The notes under the pieces: model-generated | Database searches by the model: none | What the model was told of the DNA's origin: nothing | The model's input: the letters and a program-made list of their open reading frames with translations, nothing else | Shown here: positions 9,798 to 20,830 of the stretch, in pieces | Layout: each line of letters begins with the position of its first letter | Numbering within the stretch: position 1 is the first letter of the stretch | NCBI RefSeq assembly: GCF_002127325.2 | Contig: NC_035441.2 | Location: forward strand, 152,436,624 to 152,500,623 | DNA: 64,000 nucleotides | From: Helianthus annuus | Lineage: Eukaryota; Streptophyta; Magnoliopsida; Asterales; Asteraceae | Direction: 5' to 3' | Made by a program: the position numbers and the translations under genes

Positions 9798-10571
9798 GTT
9801 TATAAATTATAACAACAAATGTCCCAACTCCCATCTATCCGGTCAGGGTTGTTTGGTAGTGTTGGTATCAAAGGACAAAAAATCATCGATTGTATACATT
9901 AATAATATTTTATAGATACCAGCTTCTATGACAACATACGTACCAAAAGTGTTTTGACACGTGCGTAGTGAGAACGGCAAATATACGCCGCGTTACGTTA
10001 CACGTGTCATGTGCATTACGTTACACCAATTCCTCTCTTCTACGTATTCAAATGACCTTGGTTTTATATTATCTTGTTAAAAAAAGTTAATATTAAATAG
10101 TCCGATGTTCAACTTCACTCGTTTCCGGTTGTGATCAATAACTTTATAGGCATGAAATATTATGATTATTAGAATAATCCATTATTAATGTTATTCTATA
10201 AGCTAAATGATTTTCTTAGGAATAGAATATTACTTTCCCAGGCGTCTATTTTTTCCCGTTTGACAGAACTGTCACAAAGCGTCTATTTTTTTCTATTTGA
10301 CAGGTTCGTCGCAATGCGTATGGTCTTAGATCGACTTAGTTATTCTTTTCTATTTTTATATTTCAGTCTAATTTCTTCGCATTATCATGCCACAACGGGC
10401 ATGTGTGATTCAACGATTTTACATATACTTTTCGTTCGGTGCTATTCTTTCCTTTTTATTTATTTTGTTTTTACAAGCTTTTTCGATGTTGGTCACTGGG
10501 AGTTGTGTAGCATTAGTGCTACTTAGCACGGTTTATGCCCCCTACCGCAACGCAGGGGCAGTTAATACTAG
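9798..10571 (+). mobile_element. Helitron 3' part, no gene seen
   Basis: AT-rich with no recognised coding sequence. It ends with a GC-rich hairpin (GCCCCCT...AGGGGC, about 10536-10560), then TTAATACTAG and T, a Helitron 3' terminus with CTAG at 10568-10571. A phrase similar to the one near 8990 (AGCATTA) precedes the hairpin, suggesting the same family as the end at 9031. The 5' boundary is not identified. Confidence 0.5.
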
Positions 10572-10650
10572 TTATAATATAATCATAAACAATAATACGT
10601 GTACACCTTGTATTTCTCTAGGTTTAAATTAATTTATTTCTTTTTTAAAC

Positions 10651-10824
10651 CAAGACGAGATGAGAAACATCCGGTTCGGCTAGGGAGCTCTAACAAACCA
10701 AGCCGAATTGACTCCTGATCAATCGGAAAACTCACTAAATCAAGACGAGATGAGAAACATCCGGTTCGGCTAGGGAGCTCTAACAAACCAAGCCGAATTG
10801 ACTCCTGATCAATCCGAAAACTCA
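10651..10824 (+). repeat. Tandem duplication, 90-bp unit, two copies
   Basis: Units start CAAGACGAGATGAGAAAC at 10651 and 10741 and are nearly identical through TCCTGATCAATC. Confidence 0.95.
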
Positions 10825-10828
10825 GATT

Positions 10829-11993
10829 CTATATGGGCCTTGGTTTTAAATATGTTGTGTAATCACGCATGGTTTGGTATACGAAGTTTAGATTCGATCT
10901 TATTTAATATATTAGCTTTAATTTAGACTCAAGCTTGTTTTAAGTTGATTTAAATCAATGTTTTCGTTAGATATTTATTTTGGGAAAATGAGTATTAGAC
11001 GTAAAAAGAGCTTGTTTTAAGTTGATTTAAATCAATGTTTAAGTTAGATATTTATTTTGGGAAAATGAGTAAAAAATGAAGAAGAAGACAAAACTCTAAA
11101 TCATGAAAAAAACATATGCAATGATGAAAAGAGCTGCGACGGTGCGCTGCACCTCACAAGTATCTAATCGTTATCCTTTTTTTTTCTCATTCTTTTTGAT
11201 AATTCTCTTATCTCATTGACTATTGACGTGGATACTTATCCTTTTACATGCACCAACGATTTATAGTTTATACTACACTAACAAGTATTGAGATATATAA
11301 TTCAATTGAATAGATTTAACAAATTCTATAAACTTTATAAATTTTCATTATCTTTTCTTTGGTTGGTTTTGTTGGTTTTTGAGTGGGGTCCTAGTCTACC
11401 TAGAAGCAGTCTCTCGATGGACCAGAGAGATAGAGATAAGTTTTGCTTAGATCTCACTCTCTTTATGCCCTATTAATAACTTTGCTAGTTTATGGAATTT
11501 ACTAGGTATGGTGGTTGTTATTGGATCTCTACAATTCATTGACCAAAACATTAAACACGAATCAAACTCAAATGAAGATGTTATGCAGCTTTGACATACA
11601 AAGTCAAAAGGAAACCAAAGAAATAACATTGGGGTCTTGAAAATAACAAGCAAATATTTCAAGAGGCTCTCTATGTATTGATATGTTATATACCGTAGCT
11701 TATTCTACATTAATTCAAATATTCAATAGTGGTATCATTTTGGGTTAAAATAGAAAATGATGTGAATTAATTCTTTATGTCCGTATGTTTGAATCTGAAT
11801 AGCCCACTATGGACTTTTGATGAGCCACAAAGAAAGATTGAATTAAAAACATGGGCCCATAAATGAATCACCCATGAGAAAAGTTAAGGGATCCATTGTA
11901 GACAATTTCTGGGCTGCGCTGAGAAAAAATAGTTGATTTGGGCTTTGCTACTGGACCGAAAGAAAAAAAAAACAAAAACTAGACAAACAATCA
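10829..11993. other. Intergenic DNA with a 77-bp tandem duplication
   Basis: AT-rich with no supportable gene. Between about 10933 and 11080 a 77-bp unit beginning GCTTGTTTTAAGTTG is present twice (10933, 11010). Short frames in the rest show no recognisable protein features. Confidence 0.6.
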
Positions 11994-12001
11994 ATTTGGG
12001 G

Positions 12002-13065
12002 TAGAGGTGCACAAATCGGGTTTTCAATACCCGGGTATTAGAATACCCTATTTCTGGGTCTGGGTATTGGTCAAGAAGGGTTCGGGTATTGGTCGGGTAT
12101 GGTTCAGGTATTGGTTGGGTCCGGGTATAGATCGGGTTTTTCGATTCATTTTTTTTTGGCATAAAACATAGACATATAATGGAAACCTTTATTTATACAT
12201 ATTGTATGCCTTGACATATGTCCAAAAAGCCTCACACAAGCTCTAAGCGTTCAACAAAAGCTGTTGTACATAATGGGTCCGGGTATTACGAAAACCCGGT
12301 TACGGGTTTTTCAAAAACCCGAGTACGGGTTTTCTGGAAACCCGGGTACACTGAAAACCCGGGTACAAACTGGGTATGAAAAAACCCTGGTTCAGGTTTA
12401 AGTATTAAACTGAATATGCATACCCGGTCCCTGGGTAGGTTCGGGTTTAAAAAACCCGGTTTTTCTAATAGCCGGGTTTGTTTTTTTTTTTCTGGTTCGG
12501 GTTCGGGTTTTTTGTGCACCTCTACCCGGGTAGGGTATGATCGGGTTCGGGTATAACCAGGTATTAGAATCGGGTATGGATTCGGGTACTAATACCAGTT
12601 TTAAAAAATAAGTCATTTTTATTATTTTACACAAAAGTAAATTCGTTTAAAAATTAAATTTCGTTTGTAATTTGTAAAAATAGTTAAAATAAATTACAAT
12701 AACAAAAATTCACCCAATACAAATTATCTGCTTTATAATATGCGTTTTTAAAAAACTTAAATATAAAAGCTATAAAGTAAACATAAAAATAAACTTTAAA
12801 AATTATGGTATTCTATCGGGTTTAAAAAATCCAGAATCGGGTATAGGGTATAACAGGGTTCAGTTATAGAGTATGACCGATTCCGGGTATTTTCGGGTAT
12901 AACTCGGGTACGGTATAAGGTATGGATATTGATCTCAAAATGTATACCTTATCCATACCTTACAAGTAGGGTCGGGTATGGTTACCGGTATAAAATACCC
13001 TGGTACAAATCGGTTTCGGGTTTTTTCTCGAATCCGATTTCGAGTACGGGTTTTGTGCACCTCTA
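12002..13065. mobile_element. hAT-like non-autonomous element made of degenerate CGGGTA repeats
   Basis: Starts TAGAGGTGCACAAA and ends TTTTGTGCACCTCTA, perfect short inverted repeats. It is flanked by ATTTGGGG (11994-12001) and GTTTGGGG (13066-13073), an 8-bp target duplication with one mismatch, as expected for hAT. The interior consists largely of variants of CGGGTA/TACCCG. A second right-end copy (GTGCACCTCTA, ending 12523) lies inside, followed by CCCGGGTA, so one copy may have inserted into another. An AT-rich stretch separates the two halves (12600-12830). Confidence 0.75.
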
Positions 13066-13073
13066 GTTTGGGG

Positions 13074-13375
13074 GACGACAATTCAAGCCTCAAGGGGAGT
13101 TCTGGTTACATCGCTTCGCAGGGGGTTTGCCGATCGTAGAGAGACACAAGAAGCCGCTTGTCACGAGGAAAAAAAATGTACCCATTTTCGAGCGGCTATA
13201 TATAATTGTTTATGGCCGTTTTCTGAACCATTTTGTTTGTATTTCTTAGTATAAATAGGTATATTGGTTTGGTTTGAACACTTCTCTAGCTCTCAAAACA
13301 CAAAACGTTCAACAACGCAAAAATACAAAAATACATAAACTCTCAAGCCTTAAAAATGGTCTCAGATAGTCAAAT
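13074..13375 (+). promoter_or_regulatory. Orphan promoter-like segment with TATA box
   Basis: TATAAATA at 13250-13257 is followed by an A/C-rich, CTCAAAACACAAAA-type leader and an ATG at 13356 that opens only 17 codons. It looks like a host promoter and 5' leader whose gene was replaced by the decayed copia element on its right. No product can be assigned. Confidence 0.4.
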
Positions 13376-14243
13376 GGTATCTGATTGGTCAATCCCAGTC
13401 TTCCATTGATGTTGGATCTTTGTCAAGCGACTTAACGGTTATGCAATTGAAATATGTACACCCTTCGAAACTTGAAATCTTATAGGGTCCAAACATCTAA
13501 GTTAACCAAATTTCCTAATCTAGTTGACTTATGTTCACTCAAAGAAATGGTATTCAATGTTGTTTAGACTTATGACACACATCACAAGGATCAATATCAT
13601 TTCCTTGTTGATTAATGGTTTAAAAATTTTAAAACTTGTTGTGAAGGGTGTCCTTGTATCGAGTGCCAAAGATTAACATTCACAATACTATTAACACAAG
13701 AATGCACATAATTACAAGAATTACCACAAAAATACAATCCATCGGTTTGTTTACCAGTCACCAGGGTTTTCTTTGAGCATAAATCTTGAATAAAACAATT
13801 ATCTTCTCAAAACTACCTTCAACTTGTTATATTTAGCTAACCTATGTACTGAAACCAAGTTAACACAGTATTCAAGAACCACAAAAACATCTTCAAAAAC
13901 AACACACTTAGATAGTTTTACACTGCCAATTGTAGTTACCTTACCATTTGTACCATTTCGATGCTTCACATTTATGTTATAATCAGATACATATATCTAT
14001 TTGATTAAACAAATTCTTATCTTAAATAACCATATGTTAGTTTGTCCCTGAATCTATTATCCAGTTCCCACTTGAAAAGGAAAACACATTTGAACTGAAA
14101 CTAAAGACTCTTTTATACTCATTCAAGGAAGAAAAAGCACCGAAACATTTACATCCAACATGGGTCTTGGAAGAGTCTTCAATTTTTTTTCTCATTTAGC
14201 AACCCTAGAAGTTTAGAAAACTGGTCTGAAGTAAGAGAATTCA

Positions 14244-15054
14244 GGGTCTGTTTGGTATGGGGTAATGGAATGAACGAAGGAATGGAATGGACGAGGTAAT
14301 GGAATGGACGAGGGAATGCAATGGATCATTACCATTCCATGTCTTGTTTGGTTACCATGTGTGAATGGAATGAATTATTATTGTGTATTGTTTGGTAGGC
14401 AAGAAAAACGGAGTAATAAAATAAGTGGTGAGTGGTGGTGGTCGGTGGTGGTGATTGTAGGTGGTTATAGGTGACGGTGGTGGGTGTCGGCGACGGCGAT
14501 GGGTGGTGGTGGTGGCGGCGAGTGGTGATGCGGCGGTGACGACGAGTGGTGGTGGTGGCAAGGTGGACGTTGGTGGTGGGTGGCAGCAAGGTGGACGTTG
14601 GCGGTGGGTGGCAGCAGAGGTGGCGGTGGGTGGTGGCGGCGACGGCGGTTGGTGGTGACGGTGGTGGGGGCGTCGACGATGGTGCTGGGCGGCGGCCGGC
14701 GAGTGGCGTTGGCGGTTGGTCGCGGCTGTGGGTGATAACGGTGGCGAGTGGGTGGCGGCGACGACGATGGCTGTCGGGGTGAGGTGGTGGCGGGTGGCGG
14801 CGATGGCGTCGGTGGTGGGTGGTGGTGGTGGTGGGTTTTGGCGAAGGTGGTGAGTTGTGGTGTTGTTGATGAATGGTGCAATAGTGGATGGAATGGAAAA
14901 AAAACATGGGGGATGGAAGGAATGATTTTGAGGGAATGGAATGCCTTTTGGAATGGGTGATTCCATTCCATTGACCAACCAAACACCATTTTCTTCATTC
15001 CCTTGTAATCATCCATTCCATTCCACCTCTCATTCCTGCATACCAAACACTACC
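14244..15054. mobile_element. Harbinger-like MITE with GC-rich core, copy 2
   Basis: Ends GGGTCTGTTTGGTATG and (inverted) GGTAGTGTTTGGTATG, flanked by TCA on both sides (14241-14243, 15055-15057). It is inserted in the copia remnant and has opposite orientation to copy 1 by its core: GGTGGT/GGCGGC tract on the + strand, about 14425-14870. Open frames in the core are compositional. Confidence 0.82.
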
Positions 15055-15922
15055 TCAAGGATGTACTTGAAGATTGAATACTTCTATCATTCACAGAATT
15101 ATTAGACACATTATTTTTAGCCAACTGATTATTTTGATTAACTCTAGGTTTGTAGTTAGGAGGATAACCAATTAACTCAAAACATTTTTCCACAATGTGT
15201 TCAAGTTTACTACAATGATTAATTTAAGACTTGGATTAGAACCTCTATTAAACTTCCTTCTATTTTCATTAAATTGGTTTGATTTAGAAACAAGACCCAC
15301 ATTTGGGGTTTTAGAAGAAGTATTAGAATCTCTATGAGATTCATCCCAAAAAATGATAGAAAAGGTAGTTTTGAAAGTAGGTAAATGATCTCTTGTTAAT
15401 ATATTGATCCTAAAGGTTGATATAGATCATTAAGCCCAGTTAAAAATTGTATTAGTTTGATTAAATGACTAAAATCATTAGATTTGGTTAAACTATAACA
15501 AGTGCAAGAAGGAAGTTAAACCATTGCATCAAATTGCTTCCGCATACTATTCAATTTGTGATTATACTCACACAAACTAGAACCATTTTGATTAACTGAA
15601 TTAATTTTTTGATATAATCCAAACACGAATGACCCATCTACTTTATCATATGTTTCTTTTAAATCCTCCAATCCAACACGTCAAAAGCTAGTTTAGAATA
15701 CACTTGTCCTATATACAAGTCCTTAGAAACATGATTTAAAATCCATGTTAGCACCACATAGTTACACCTTTCCCATTGGTTAGCAAGAACTAAATTATCT
15801 AAATACTTAACACAACTTTTATAACCAAATCCAATTTTGTTTTTAGCTAAAAAAGCTAATCTCATAGCATTAGCCCATACAATATAGTTTTTAGTACTTG
15901 AGTTTAATACTCACAACAGTTA

Positions 15923-16145
15923 CGCTGTGTTCCCGAGTTAAGTTAAGGGGAGAAAAGAAATGATTCTCTCATTTTCTTTTCTCTTCTCTCAGTTTCTTTC
16001 CAAATTGGAAAGATTAAATTTAGGCAAAAAACCTCTCAATTTCTCTTCTCTTCTCTCCTTTAATGAAACTCTGGAACACAACTAAAAATTATTTCCTTCC
16101 AAATCTTTTCTTTTCTCTCATTTAACGAAACTCAGGAACACAGTG
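15923..16145. mobile_element. Tourist-like MITE, 223 bp, in the copia GAG remnant
   Basis: Terminal inverted repeats CGCTGTGTTCCCGAGTT / CACTGTGTTCCTGAGTT, flanked by TTA on both sides (15920-15922, 16146-16148). The GAG reading resumes across it (S-S-A-L-T before, V-S-I-K-L after), so the empty site is readable. The interior is CTTTTCTCTTCTC-rich. Confidence 0.88.
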
Positions 16146-16781
16146 TTAGAGCGCTGGAATCATTAGCATGTAAATATAATGAATCACTAGCCTCAGGTTT
16201 GTTAACCAACGTTTCAGAAGGACCATCTCTCATATTAAACACTTATAAAACTATCACAATAATTTCACACAAATCAGTCAATCAGATTAGAATCAAGAAC
16301 ACTAACTCAAGAAATAGAACTACTAAACAATACAACACATGCCGAAGCCACACCAGTGCCCGGATCGTTGATTTGTTACTCAATGGTGCCAATACAGGTC
16401 TTAGTGAGGGAGCCTCCTAGACAAGTCCTAGAGTTTCTATAACATGGGATGGCTCTCCCTGTTTTCAAATCCCAACCCTAACTCTAAACAAAAGAAATAA
16501 AACAAAAAATAAGTCAGAACGATATCACCACGAGGATTTCCCAAGTTAGGGTTCGCCAAAAAAACTCATAGTAAGTAACCTTCATTTAGGGTTACTATAT
16601 TGTGAGGCAGAAGAGAACATAGATCCACAGTGAAACTCTCCTTTTATGATTTGAATATCCAAATATCATCACAACTCAGATCTGAACACTCGTCCAAACT
16701 TCAAGAACAACCACAGATATGAAATCACCACAACGGAAACAACCGAAATCAGCATGTATCATACCTTTAGCTCTGATACCA

Positions 16782-17344
16782 TGTTAGAAACTAAAGATCA
16801 AACACTGAAGAAACCCTAACTTAATCAATTTTACCCAATAAATCTGTACAAATCTGAAGGAGAATCAAACAAAAACTACAAAGAAATAAGCAATCATCAA
16901 AGCAATGAAGCTTTTAACAAAAGAACAAATCAATCCTCACGAATCTAGAAATAAGAGGATGATGAACAATAAAACAAAGCCCTAAAAACCTTAGAAGCGT
17001 CTCGAAAAGAAAACAACTCAAAAACTCTCCAAATTGAACAAAATAGATTATATGCGCCCCTTTTACAGTTGTTGTAGCAACATCCAAGCAGGCTTGACCC
17101 ATGACATATTAACAACATCAACACACCAGCAAGCCCATCCAAACAGAATCAACCCATGTGCCTTCGAAATATCAATACGCGGGTCCATCCTCACAAATAA
17201 TAAAACACACATTAATAAAACTAATAAACTAAAACCAAAACAAATAAAATATAAAACTACAAATAATAATTAAAACCAAAACAAACAAAATATGAAACCA
17301 TAAAAAATATATAGTGAGAATAAATGTATCTCATAGTTTCAACA
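16782..17344 (-). repeat. 5' LTR of the decayed copia element
   Basis: 563 bp. In element orientation it starts TGTTGAAACTATGAG and ends TTTCTAACA, followed at once by the primer-binding site TGGTATCAGAGC. No partner LTR is present to the left. Confidence 0.82.
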
Positions 17345-17502
17345 CTTATAAAACAGGGGGTTCGCTGGAAAAATAAAAGATTTTAATGCCAAATTGTTGT
17401 GACAAGTACACATAATTAAATGACATCCCACATAATTAAATTTGGAATCTTCAGTCACATATTCATAATTCTAAGAAAACGATGAAGGCGAAGTAACAAG
17501 CT

Positions 17503-17809
17503 GATGTAGTGGTGGAGTGGTTGGGGAAAAGTTTTGTGTTTCTTGTGACCCTGGTTCGACTCTCACTCTCCCTCTTATATTCTACGGCATCCAGATGAAG
17601 GGCAAATACGGTGAGGTCGGTTCGTCTTGGATGGAAGGCGAGGTTTTACCGATTATTCCACTGTTGTGCCTTCAGGCGGATGGAGGTCGGGTTTTCGCGC
17701 ATCTGGGAGAGCCAAGGGACTGACGACGGTTGAGTACTCGACCTTGTCCACAACGCCCGGTCTCACGATGGTTGGCACATCGTTCCTTGCCGTTCAAAAA
17801 AAAAAAAAA
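17503..17809 (+). mobile_element. tRNA-derived SINE
   Basis: Box A-like TAGTGGTGGAGTGG (17507-17520) and box B GGTTCGACTCT (17553-17563) at tRNA-like spacing mark an internal Pol III promoter. The 3' end is TTGCCGTTC followed by a 14-base A-run (17796-17809). No clear target duplication was found; only a short AACAA is shared. The tail CCGTTCAAAA is shared with two other SINEs in this window. Confidence 0.82.
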
Positions 17810-18902
17810 CAACCATGGTTAGTTGGTTACCATAATCTTCAGTCACATCTATCTATACTATAAAAGGAGCTTAGAGCATGACCTCACTTTGCTTATGTGT
17901 CATCTTCTTAGATATGCCACATTGGATGCCATATAGACTCCGTTGATGTCATAACGTTGATGTCATAATTTCAACCTCCACCTTTAAAATTAAATATAAC
18001 TATCTATATTTCAAAATTGAAAATAAGGTCAGAGTTTTTAGGAGGGAATTTCAAAAATCAAATTCAAATGGTAATTTTAATCTTTTATTCTCTCTCAATC
18101 AAATATAGTCCAGCTCATTTTTTCAAAATTGAAAACATAATCTTCACACCTCTCTCTCTCTCTTCAACTCAGAAGAACATCTTCGATCCGGTTGTCTGCA
18201 AGTAACATAAACACAACTTCATCTCCACATATCTCTAATTTACTCAACAGGTTTGTGTACGTGTGTGTATGTAGTTTCTATTAATTCTTTTCTTCAATAT
18301 CAACTCGGTAAATTGATGATGATGATTTCAGTTGAGTTTGTTGGAAAAATAGGGTTAAATCGTGATGATGATGATGATGATGAATATGGTTTTATTTCGA
18401 CCACACAGCTGTTTCTAACCACAAATCACTTCTTTTCTAAAAACCCTAGGTATCAAGAAGCGTTTTCCTTCTGATTGAATCACATACAATCCAGACAATA
18501 CAAGCAATCAGGTATGAAATCTCACTTTAATCAGTGTTGAATTCAGACCACAGACAGATCTGTTGAAACGAGGGTTTTGTTTTCTGTCATAAAAATCTGC
18601 CTTGATGTCTTTGCTTAATTAGGGTTTTGTTTAGTATCTACCTGTTTGGCTACACTATATATTAAGGTGAAAATTAAAGATTTTAGGGTTCTGAAGTTAT
18701 TTTTATTGAAATCTTGATGAATGAATTATATGTATTGAAATATTGGGATTAAACTGTAGAAGAATCTGAAATGAGGGTTGTCTTTCTTTTTGTATTTGTG
18801 GTTCATGCATACCTTGAAAAAAATATATATTGTGGCCTAAAATCACAAGAAATGATTACGATAAATGACAAACGAATTGGATTTTTCATTATTGTTATTT
18901 AG

Positions 18903-19150
18903 ATTCTGTTCGGTATGCATGTGTTCAGCAGATTTGGTGGTTTGAAGTCGACGGTGAGGTGGAGTTTCCTTTTCCATGTGGGACCTACACCCTCTACTTC
19001 CGCCTGCAGCTCGGGCGGTCAGGCAGGCGAGTCTGCAACTCAGACCATGTCCATGGCTGGGATATAAAGCCCGTGAAGTTCTAGCTCTCAATTTCAGATA
19101 GTCAAAAGGCGACGAGTCAATGTTATTTGTCGTCCGATTCTAGAACAGCG
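18903..19150 (+). pseudogene. Captured fragment of a PP2-type F-box (phloem-protein 2) gene
   Basis: After a TTTAG acceptor the frame reads I-W-W-F-E-V-D-G-E-V-E-F-P-F, then F-R-L-Q-L-G-R, R-V-C-N, H-G-W-D-I-K-P-V-K-F and A-T-S-Q-C-Y-L. These are hallmark motifs of the lectin-like PP2 domain in F-box/PP2-A proteins. A TAG replaces the residue after K-P-V-K-F (19082-19084). Only the C-terminal part of the domain is present; no F-box is seen. It lies inside the Helitron, directly upstream of a VPS2 fragment in the same orientation. A GT donor may follow near 19192. Confidence 0.78.
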
Positions 19151-19461
19151 GAGTCAATGATGAAGACGACAGCGATGCTGTACTTGACAGCAAGGTATCA
19201 CCTCCAAACTCACCACTTATCGTCTTTTCTTTGCCCTATTGTCCAATGTCCTCATTGTTGTTATTTTTAGGTTGTTGCGTAAACAAAAGTTGCGAGTAAA
19301 GTACTTACACAAACAAGTATGACCCGTTATATTCAGTTTTTATTTGAAATTATTGACATTCTACATACGGAACAGTTGGCATAGAGAATGACAAAAGACA
19401 ACTCTTATTTATACAGTTGGAAAGAATATTTAGTTTTGACCCAAATGGTTGGTAATTGCAG

Positions 19462-19845
19462 AACTTCTGCGGGAGAACAAGAGAATGATAGATAAATCTA
19501 TTAGAGAAATAGAAAGAGAGAGGCAAGGTTTGCAGACGCAAGAAAAGAAACTAATCGTAGAAATCAAGAAAATTGCCAAACAAGGTCAAATGGTAAGCTT
19601 ATTTCTTTCATTACTTGCTCATAAATTTGCAATATTGAGTTTTGTTTTTTCGGTTTATTCCTCCCTAATTTCAGGACTCACTTCATTGATTCGTCTAAAA
19701 TTAGCTGCTCGTATTATTTATTTCACGTATATTTCCCAGGGAGCTGTTAAGGTGATGGCGAAGGACCTTATCAGAACACGACACCAGATTGAGAAGTTTT
19801 ACAAGCTCAAATCCCAAACTGCAGGGTGCATCACTTCGAATTCAG
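19462..19845 (+). pseudogene. Captured two-exon fragment of ESCRT-III VPS2 (CHMP2A-like)
   Basis: Exon 19462-19592 encodes E-L-L-R-E-N-K-R-M, E-R-E-R-Q-G-L-Q and A-K-Q-G-Q-M. Exon 19740-19845 continues G-A-V-K-V-M-A-K-D-L-I-R-T-R and K-F-Y-K-L-K-S-Q. This matches the N-terminal helical hairpin of plant VPS2, an ESCRT-III subunit in multivesicular-body sorting. The intron keeps a GTAAGC donor and a TTTCCCAG acceptor, and a GTAC donor follows the second exon. One extra A near 19816 shifts the frame at the L-Q-G-A-S-L-R-I-Q part. The start of the protein and the C-terminal half are absent. It was captured with its intron, as Helitrons do. Confidence 0.88.
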
Positions 19846-20298
19846 GTACAGTTATAGGAAAGACAAATTATATATTATAAAAAGGGAGTGTGTGGACGGC
19901 TGGACGCTTTTTTTTTTAAAAATCGCGCTTAAGCGCAAAGAGCTGTGCCTTGTTTAAGAATTTCTTATTATGTATTATATGAAATAAGCATATAATTGTT
20001 TAGGTGTATCTGATGTAGTGAAGAGGTGTATGATGTGCTTTATTCAGATCCTTTATTTCATTGTACTCTTGCATTTTACTAAATTCATGATACTCAATTA
20101 ATGCATAGGATTGGAATTAAGTTTCTTTCTTTTTTTCTTTCTTTTTTTTGTTGGTCTTAATCCCTGTCCTAAAATTTTACTAACCAGACTAACCGAATTA
20201 TAACTTTAACCTAAATGCGATTCGACAGTTTCATTGGCTGTTTCAAGTACCTGAGATTAAATATTTATGTTATTCTAGACAAACTAACATCTTTACTA

Positions 20299-20400
20299 TC
20301 TATAAAAGGAGCTTAGAAGCTGACCTCACTTTGATTACGTGTCATGATATTAGGTATGCCACATAGGATTCGATGACATCATAAATCCGACCTTTCTGCA
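20299..20400 (+). repeat. Second Helitron 5' end
   Basis: TCTATAAAAGGAGCTTAGAAG after an A, then GACCTCACTTTG, TACGTGTCAT and TATGCCACAT, closely matching the outer 5' end at 17852-17955 in order and orientation. Confidence 0.7.
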
Positions 20401-20543
20401 TGACATCATAATTCAGATTTCATCTTAAAGGTATGAACCATCACATTCAAAACATTAAATATTATTAATCTTGTCTTTGTTGATTTTGACCATATTTGCC
20501 CTTTGAATCTAGCGATGGAGGTAGAAGACAGCTGTGTCATTAC

Positions 20544-20738
20544 TCATGTTCAAGATAAGCTCTTTCGTGTTCATGTGAGCAAGAAGAGAGGAAGACACAA
20601 AGGAGGTGTGAAACATAGTTCAGATGATACAGGTTCAGGTGTCAAATCCGTATCATGTGAACTGTGTTTGACACATCCTTTGTGTCTTTCTCTCTTCTTG
20701 CTCACATGAACACGAAAGAGGTTATCTTGAACATGATG
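20544..20738. repeat. Long inverted repeat (hairpin), arms about 90 bp
   Basis: The left arm from about 20544 (CATGTTCAAGATAAGCTC) and the right arm ending at about 20738 (its complement) match at about nine of ten positions around a short loop near 20640. An ORF starting at 20515 (M-E-V-E-D-S-C) runs through the hairpin. The left arm looks coding-like; the right arm is probably an inverted copy of it. Confidence 0.85.
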
Positions 20739-20741
20739 TTA

Positions 20742-20830
20742 TCTATTAAGGGAGCTTAGATAATGACATAGAATTGGCTACGTGTCAACTTCTCATGTAT
20801 GCTATGTAGTCCTCGCTGATGTCATAATTA
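20742..20830 (+). repeat. Third Helitron 5' end
   Basis: TCTATTAAGGGAGCTTAGATAATGAC after an A, then CTACGTGTCAACTTCTCA and TGATGTCATAATT. Same subterminal order as the ends at 17852 and 20299, more diverged. Confidence 0.6.

Larger units (their letters stand above)
13376..16781 (-). pseudogene. Decayed copia GAG-protease-integrase remnant
   Basis: Reading leftwards from the PBS at 16770-16781 (TGGTATCAGAGC, abutting the LTR). GAG: the N-terminal part lies right of the MITE at 15923-16145, then N-Q-W-E-R-C-N and W-I-L-N-H-V-S-K (15865-15659), and a knuckle-side K-C-F-E-L-I-G-Y-P segment near 15190. Protease: I-I-D-S-G near 14060. GAG-pre-integrase: L-W-H-S-I-Q-G-H-P-S near 13650. Start of the integrase zinc region: C-V-S-then-K-Q-H near 13570. 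Many stops and frameshifts break it. It is truncated at about 13380, and RT/RNase H and the 3' LTR are absent. Two MITEs interrupt it. The family is the copia type with N-Q-W-E-R-C-N-type GAG. Confidence 0.8.

Noticed and set aside
14329..14982. 217- and 208-codon proline/threonine/histidine-rich ORFs (minus) and glycine/valine/tryptophan-rich ORFs (plus)
   Set aside because: Same MITE core artefact as at 9037-9794.
17503..17809. Possible tRNA gene (A and B boxes)
   Set aside because: No cloverleaf or acceptor end follows; the unit continues for 240 bp to an A-run, so it is a SINE. The same reasoning applies to 36748-36983 and 39903-40116.
18843..19091. 82-codon minus-strand ORF
   Set aside because: Shadow of the plus-strand PP2 fragment, which has recognisable motifs.
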